The notes under the pieces were generated by a model, which saw only the letters and a list, made by a program, of their open reading frames with translations, ran no database searches and was not told the origin of the DNA. The position numbers and the translations under genes are program-made. From the NCBI GenBank assembly GCA_965248775.1, contig OZ252150.1, positions 3,348,001 through 3,412,000 on the forward strand: 64,000 nt of DNA, in the 5' to 3' direction. The stretch is from JBHHUI01 sp965248775. Its GTDB lineage: Bacteria; Chloroflexota; Anaerolineae; Anaerolineales; JBHHUI01. Shown piece after piece: positions 59,109 to 64,000 of the stretch; the first letter of the stretch is position 1, and each line of letters begins with the position of its first letter.

Positions 59109-60286
59109 AACGATCGGGCATTATCTCCATATTCGCAATCTTGTTGGCAGCATGTTCATCACCCGCTCCAACCCTCAGCCTGCCTCCAACTCTTGAGCCT
59201 ACTATCTCCAGTGCAGAATCTGATGAAGCCGTGATTGCGTCCGCGACCGATGCTGTTGCAGAAGAAGTAGAGGAAGTTACACCGACGCCGTTGCCCGAGA
59301 CTGCAACACCAGCCCCAACGCCCACACCGCCATACGACGCTGTAGCGTGCCCGCTGACGGGTCTCGATGTGTCTGAAGCCATCCTTGCCGAGAGACGTCC
59401 TCTGCAGGTGCAACTTGGCAACTCCAATCCAGAACGACCCCAATTCGGTTTGCAGCAAGCTGACATAGTTTTTGAAACACTTTCGGAGGGCGGCATCACG
59501 CGCTTTACGGCAATGTACCTTTGCCGGGATGCTGCCGAAATTGCCGGCATCCGCTCGGGGCGTTTGATTAATTTACAGCTCGTTCCAATGTTTGACGCGA
59601 TCTTTGTGCATGTAGGCGCTTCGGGGCCGGTGCAGAAATTGTTCGAGGATGATATCCGTATTCGCGACAGCAGCCTGGATTTCTTCCGCAACCATCCGGG
59701 GTTTGTCCTGCAACCCGAGCGCCGCCGGGCGCCGTTCGACGTCTTTGCCAGCACCGATTCGCTATTCGCTGCAGCCGAGGAACGTAATATCGAAATTCCG
59801 GGACAGCCACTGCCGGAAATCCTGTTTGATCCTGCAACTCCGTCCGGTGGCATCTCCGTCAGTTCTGCAACGATCCGACATCACAGCAGCTACTGGGTGC
59901 GCTGGAAGTGGGATTCCAACGCAGATGTTTGGACACGCCATCTGAGCAACGAGAATAATTCCGACGGTGATTCGCAGTTCGTAGATGCCGCAACCGGTCA
60001 AGCGCTGACAACGAAAAATATCGTCGTCATCCGTGTCTTTCACCGCCAGACGGATATTATCGAAGACAGCTTGGGTTCCCGTTCAGTTGAAGTGGAGCTA
60101 CTCGGCAACGGCGAAGCCTGGTTTCTACGCGACGGACAACTTTACGAAGGCGAGTGGGTACGCAATGAACTTTCGGAATGGTTCGACCTGACCCTGAACG
60201 ATGGCTCTGCCTACGCTCTAACACCCGGCAATACCTACATCCATTTCTACCAGCCCGGGCTGCCGTTGGATTTTGTCGAGAATTAA
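59105..60286 (+). CDS. DUF3048 (YerB-type) lipoprotein
   Basis: The 393-residue protein has a lipoprotein signal (IISIFAILLAAC, lipobox Cys17), a linker rich in Pro, Thr and Glu to about residue 75, and a full DUF3048 domain (RRPLQVQLGNSNPERPQFGLQQADIVFETLSEGGITRFTAMYLC, IRSGRLINLQLVPMFDAIFVHVGAS). The C-terminal subdomain (DSLGSRSVEVELLGNGEAWFLRDG) is typical. Family function is unknown; it is extracytoplasmic. ATGA overlap with the second kinase shows that it is read with the cluster. Confidence 0.87.
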   Translation: MKRSGIISIFAILLAACSSPAPTLSLPPTLEPTISSAESDEAVIASATDAVAEEVEEVTPTPLPETATPAPTPTPPYDAVACPLTGLDVSEAILAERRPLQVQLGNSNPERPQFGLQQADIVFETLSEGGITRFTAMYLCRDAAEIAGIRSGRLINLQLVPMFDAIFVHVGASGPVQKLFEDDIRIRDSSLDFFRNHPGFVLQPERRRAPFDVFASTDSLFAAAEERNIEIPGQPLPEILFDPATPSGGISVSSATIRHHSSYWVRWKWDSNADVWTRHLSNENNSDGDSQFVDAATGQALTTKNIVVIRVFHRQTDIIEDSLGSRSVEVELLGNGEAWFLRDGQLYEGEWVRNELSEWFDLTLNDGSAYALTPGNTYIHFYQPGLPLDFVEN

Positions 60287-60343
60287 AGATAAGCGATGAG
60301 AGATTAGCAAATCTACTCGCTCTAATCTCCAATAATCCCTAAA

Positions 60344-61336
60344 ATGTCCGCCATTACCATTTACGATCTGCACCACAAATTCCCCTCCCCACAGGGCTCT
60401 GTACACGCGCTGCAGGGTATATCTCTCGACGTCGAGGAAGGTGAATTCTTCGGCCTGTTCGGGCCGAACGGCGCCGGAAAAACTACACTGATCCGTATTC
60501 TTTCGACGCTGGTCATTCCCACGAGGGGATCGGCCAGCATTCACGGCTTTGATGTGGTGCAGGCTGCAGCGAAAGTTCGCACACAGATTGGACTGGTATT
60601 CAGCAATGAGAACTCATTCTATGGGCGCTTGACGGGTCGCCAGAATCTGGAATTCTTCGGTGCTCTACAAAATCTTACCGGGGCTGCCTTCCAGGGGCGC
60701 AGTGATGAATTATTTGAACTCTTCAGCCTGTCCGCTGCAGCAGATGCTCCTTTCCAAACCTATTCGACCGGGATGCGCCAGAAGTTGAACGTGGCGCGTG
60801 CACTGCTCCACGATCCACCGGTGATGTTTCTGGACGAGCCGACCAAGGGCATGGACGTTCTCACAGCTGAAACCTTGCGCAACCTACTCCGCGCCGAGCT
60901 GGTCGAAAGGCGCGGCAAGACTGTTCTCCTTACCACGCACGATCTGGACGAAATGGAAGCGCTCTGTGACCGAGTGGGAGTATTACAGTCCGGTCAGTTG
61001 CGCGCTGTGGGTAAGCCGCAGGACTTGATTGGTGAAGCCACTGCAACAGTTGTATATCGATTAGAGTTGATCGGAGTCCAGAACGGATTGGCGGAGCATC
61101 TAGCAGAACTCCCGGCCGTAGATACGGTTGCCCTGGTCTCGCAAACAGCCGGGGTTACAGTTCTCGATCTGACGTTGGCTGATGCCTCTGCCCCGGACGC
61201 CGGCCTCTGGGAAACACTCGCCGACCGCAATGTGCGTGTGAAACGCTATGGGCCAAAAGACGACGGCCTCGTGCAGCTGCTCAAACAGCACGCCAATCCA
61301 GCCGGTGGGCCGAATACACCTGCGAATGTCGCGTAA
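60344..61336 (+). CDS. ABC transporter ATP-binding protein (ABC-2 type)
   Basis: The 330-residue ATPase has Walker A GPNGAGKTT (40-48), signature STGMRQ (141-146) and Walker B VMFLDEP (160-166), followed by a C-terminal extension of about 100 residues. The DrrA-like signature STGMRQ rather than LSGGQ is usual in exporters of drugs, lipids or natural products. The permease gene follows 37 bases later. It could export the product of the neighbouring RiPP-like cluster. Confidence 0.92.
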   Translation: MSAITIYDLHHKFPSPQGSVHALQGISLDVEEGEFFGLFGPNGAGKTTLIRILSTLVIPTRGSASIHGFDVVQAAAKVRTQIGLVFSNENSFYGRLTGRQNLEFFGALQNLTGAAFQGRSDELFELFSLSAAADAPFQTYSTGMRQKLNVARALLHDPPVMFLDEPTKGMDVLTAETLRNLLRAELVERRGKTVLLTTHDLDEMEALCDRVGVLQSGQLRAVGKPQDLIGEATATVVYRLELIGVQNGLAEHLAELPAVDTVALVSQTAGVTVLDLTLADASAPDAGLWETLADRNVRVKRYGPKDDGLVQLLKQHANPAGGPNTPANVA

Positions 61337-61373
61337 AGGCCATCTCTACTCTGATGCCCACTAGAGCAGCAAA

Positions 61374-62216
61374 ATGTTAAGCAGCACACCCATCCCACGA
61401 ACAGGATTTTCATTCGCAAAGTACTTTGCTTTTATAAAGCGCGGCTTCCTGCATGCGAGCAGCTATCGGCTGAATTTCATCGGCACGTATCTGGGTGCCA
61501 TTCTGGTCGTGGTTTTCTTCTCTGTACTGGCGAAGTTTTTCGATCGTGCGCAACCGGAAGCGCTCGCACCTTATGGGGGCGACTATTACACCTTCCTACT
61601 GATCGGTGCCGTCTTCGCCCGCTATCTCAGTTTGGGGTTGCGTCACTTCGGGCGCGAACTCGAACACGAACTATCGGTTGGCACGATTGAACCTGTAATG
61701 GTCACGGCCACTCCGCCCGGCCTGGCCCTGCTGGGGCCTTCGCTTTGGATTCTGATCGAGGGTGTCGCCTTGATGATCGTGCAACTCATCATCGGGGTCG
61801 CATTCTTCGATGCCAATCTGAGCAACGCGAACTGGGCGGCCGCGCTCGTGCTCGGGGTGCTCACGCTGCTGTCGCTCAACGGTTGGGGCATCCTTTCGGC
61901 CGCCTTCGTCCTTTTGTTTAAGCGCGCCGATCCATTGAGTTGGTTAGTAGATGTGACGATATTCCTGCTAGCGGGCGTGTACTTTCCTATCCAATTGCTG
62001 CCCGCATTCCTGCGTTTCTTTTCGTACCTGCTGCCCCTTAGTCACGCGCTGGAAGGTTTGCGCTTTGCTCTGATGCGCGGGCAAGGACTGGCCGAACTGT
62101 GGACATATGTATTGATTCTCATCGGATTCAACATCGTGCTTTTGCCCGCCAGCTTATTCGCATTCCGCTTCGCACTCCGCCGTGTCAAGCAAACCGGCAA
62201 CCTGGGCCACTACTAA
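61374..62216 (+). CDS. ABC-2 type permease
   Basis: The 280-residue protein has six predicted membrane helices (about residues 32-55, 66-85, 115-140, 148-172, 180-200, 240-262), with the ABC-2 pattern of FLLAGVYFPIQLLPAFLRFFSYLLPLSHALEGLR near the end. It pairs with the preceding ATPase. Its 3' end overlaps the next gene by 35 bases in a different frame. Confidence 0.9.
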   Translation: MLSSTPIPRTGFSFAKYFAFIKRGFLHASSYRLNFIGTYLGAILVVVFFSVLAKFFDRAQPEALAPYGGDYYTFLLIGAVFARYLSLGLRHFGRELEHELSVGTIEPVMVTATPPGLALLGPSLWILIEGVALMIVQLIIGVAFFDANLSNANWAAALVLGVLTLLSLNGWGILSAAFVLLFKRADPLSWLVDVTIFLLAGVYFPIQLLPAFLRFFSYLLPLSHALEGLRFALMRGQGLAELWTYVLILIGFNIVLLPASLFAFRFALRRVKQTGNLGHY

Positions 62217-63147
62217 TCCACAGCAAGCGGCCGGTCGCAACCGGATCGCCGCTGCAATAGGTTGGGTTGAACGCCATCCGCTATGGTTTTTGTTTGGCGT
62301 TGCTTTCACTGCGCGCTTATTGCCAACTGCAATGCGTTTTGTTATTGGCAGTGATGAAGCGTTGTATCTCACACTGGGTCAGAATTTAGCGCAGGGCTTG
62401 GGATTTACAGCAAACGGTGAAACGCCGCATACAGAGTTTGCACCAGGCTATCCTTTTTTCGCGGCTGCCGTCTACCTCCTGGGTGGAGGACTCGAACTAC
62501 CCGCGCAGCTAAATTTGATACTCTTCGGCAGTCTCTTGCCTCTACCGGTATATTGGCTGACGCGTCAACTTTCAACGGGACGATACAAACAAGACTCGCG
62601 CCCTGCCTTGCTAGCCGGTCTCTTCGCCGCACTCCTGCCCGGCCTAGCGCTGGGGTTGCCAAACTTCGAGGCGCCAACGGAGCAGCTCTATATACTGTTT
62701 CTATATCTCGGATGGGGTTTGCTCTGGTGGGGAGTATCGCAACCGCGCACGCTTATCTTTCTGCTGGCTGGGTTGGCTATCGGCGCAGCCCATATAACGC
62801 GTTGGGAGGGGATGTTTGCGGGAATATTCGGGTTAGGTGTCATCATGGTTCTTCAACGTCGGGCGATGATTCGTGCAGCGTTGCCTTTTGTCGCAGGGCT
62901 GGCGGTCTTTGCAATACCTTATGGCACATATTTATACAACCACACCGGCTCGTTCCTAACACCAAAAGGGATCCTGCATCAATTCCATGGCGCCTCGTTC
63001 GACGCTCGAGTGGAGGACCCCTTTGCATTTGAGAAGGCCTACCTACAGTACGAGGAAAATGTCGCCGATCTGGCAGCATTACCCAGCGTCCCGGCCTTCC
63101 TGTGGACAAACCGTGAAGCTTTTATCAGGCACTACATTGGAAATGTA

Positions 63148-63966
63148 GGTAGTGGTTACATGGTAACTGATGGGGACCACGCTGTATTGTAGTAATGGAG
63201 ATACAACTTGAGTACAGCTTCATGGTAAACGTCGGACTTGGAGAAAGAAAGAGTTTTGCGCACGAAGCGAGCCAGTCTCTGGCGCAAGGTGTTGTTCCAG
63301 CGTTCCACGTGAGATGTCTGGCCGCTTTCTTTGCCGACACTTTGGTGAGTGTCGTTTGGTAAAACCTTCTGGTAAGCGTGCCAGAAGTCGCTGAAGGAGC
63401 AACACGCTTTGTAGGATGCTGGGATGGATTTCCATAACGCGCGACAACTTTTTTCACTGCGGTCGCCAATAAAATAGGCCACCACTTGGCGCGTGCGCCG
63501 ACACAGCGCGACCCATATCCAACGTTTATCGTTTTTTGTGCGTACAAATGACCATAATTCATCCAATTCCAGCACATCATCCGTTTTTACGGTTTCTAAA
63601 GTGTCAGCCAGGTTCGGCATAGCGCCAGCCTTCTCCAGAATCCAGCGTGCTAATGTCTGCCGCGCGATGCCAAAGATGCGCTCAATGCCGCGCATACTGG
63701 CTCGCTCTCGATAGGTGCGTAGGACAAATTCTCTGATGAACTCAGGATAAGAACGGCTTTGCGGTTCCAACATTCCATAAGCGGCGCAATCGAGACAATG
63801 AAACTTCTGACCGCCTTTATAGTCTGTACCATTCTTGACAATGTTGAGGCTCCTGCACTTTGAACACTCATGCGTGATGACACTCTGGATCATTTTGGCG
63901 CTCCTCTGTTTGGCAGGCCAACAACTTACTTTTTCCAGACTCATCAGTCAACATGTAACCACTACC
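63148..63966 (-). mobile_element. IS1-family insertion sequence, copy 2 (819 bp)
   Basis: Same ends and length as copy 1, with an 8-bp duplication GAAATGTA (63140-63147 and 63967-63974). I find one base difference from copy 1 (A at 63627). It interrupts the glycosyltransferase gene. Confidence 0.95.
63156..63893 (-). CDS. IS1-family transposase, copy 2
   Basis: The 245-residue protein is identical to that of copy 1, from MIQSVITHEC to the end; the single DNA difference is silent. The start is chosen as for copy 1 (AGAGGAG upstream). An intact, recently active copy is likely. Confidence 0.92.
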   Translation of the reverse strand: MIQSVITHECSKCRSLNIVKNGTDYKGGQKFHCLDCAAYGMLEPQSRSYPEFIREFVLRTYRERASMRGIERIFGIARQTLARWILEKAGAMPNLADTLETVKTDDVLELDELWSFVRTKNDKRWIWVALCRRTRQVVAYFIGDRSEKSCRALWKSIPASYKACCSFSDFWHAYQKVLPNDTHQSVGKESGQTSHVERWNNTLRQRLARFVRKTLSFSKSDVYHEAVLKLYLHYYNTAWSPSVTM

Positions 63967-64000
63967 GAAATGTATTTACCGAACTACGCTTACTTTTTAC

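Larger units (their letters stand above)
62182..64000 (+). pseudogene. GT39/ArnT-like membrane glycosyltransferase, split by IS1
   Basis: GTG 62182 opens a frame with many membrane helices and the GT-C signature GSDEALYLTLGQNLAQGLGF, as in dolichyl-phosphate-mannose-type glycosyltransferases. The frame runs to 63147 (HYIGNV), where the second IS1 copy is inserted; after the IS and duplicated GAAATGTA it resumes in frame (FTELRLLF) at 63975 and leaves the window. At least 330 residues are native. It would have attached sugars to a lipid or protein outside the membrane. As found it is disrupted. Confidence 0.85.

Overview
The window looks like a chromosomal segment of a Chloroflexota bacterium, probably Anaerolineae-like. 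This is inferred from gene content (DUF3048, DUF3179 and DUF5693 proteins, YbbR next to a diadenylate cyclase, M32 carboxypeptidase, many class III cyclases, LPXTG-type surface proteins, no outer-membrane genes) and from frequent GTG/TTG starts. No rRNA is present, so the taxonomy is an inference. The segment has been hit heavily by mobile DNA: two copies of one IS1-family element, one IS630-type, two IS3-type, one ISNCY/IS1182-type and one IS982/IS4-like element, several of them inside host genes.

Layout. 1-2.8 kb: the end of a histidine kinase, two stand-alone receivers, a degenerate GGDEF protein and a small membrane protein. 2.9-10.7 kb: housekeeping genes (argF, a TPR protein, cdaA and a YbbR protein for c-di-AMP, der, lepB). 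10.7-23.4 kb: a bacterial microcompartment (BMC) locus of the sugar-phosphate type, with RpiB, DeoC, an acylating-type aldehyde dehydrogenase, a class II aldolase, one BMC-H, one BMC-T, three BMC-P, an EutJ-like chaperone, a small protein with two tandem encapsulation-peptide-like helices, an unknown protein, a receiver-ParA fusion and a receiver with a degenerate GGDEF domain. An M32 carboxypeptidase on the other strand splits the locus. rpiB carries an IS1 insertion and the dehydrogenase has an in-frame TAG, so the pathway is probably inactive or decaying in this genome.

23.4-35.3 kb: tRNA-Glu, then two paralogous LPATG-anchored surface-protein genes with the same duplicated promoter. One is split by an IS630-type element and the other has an in-frame TGA. 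They lie among IS elements; a nitrilase follows. One IS3 copy is riddled with five short hairpin-rich insertions built from ACCCAGT/ACTGGGT words. The same sequence family occurs between genes near 15.7 kb and inside the transposase near 44.5 kb. This is the least explained structure in the window.

35.4-45.7 kb: signalling and envelope genes (DinB-like protein, HAMP-adenylate cyclase, DUF3179 and DM13 proteins, a Crp/Fnr regulator, an OmpR-type two-component pair, and a wrecked FHA-GAF-cyclase gene). 45.9-59.1 kb: a RiPP-like cluster resembling lasso-peptide loci, with a leader-like mini-peptide inside a 27-bp inverted repeat, a nucleotidyltransferase, a DUF5939 cyclase, DUF5693, an FGE-sulfatase-type protein, a B12-binding radical SAM protein, two HPr-kinase-like proteins, a PqqD-like protein, a B2-type protease, an asparagine synthetase-like cyclase and a phosphohydrolase. 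59.1-64 kb: a DUF3048 lipoprotein, an ABC-2 exporter and a membrane glycosyltransferase interrupted by the second IS1 copy.
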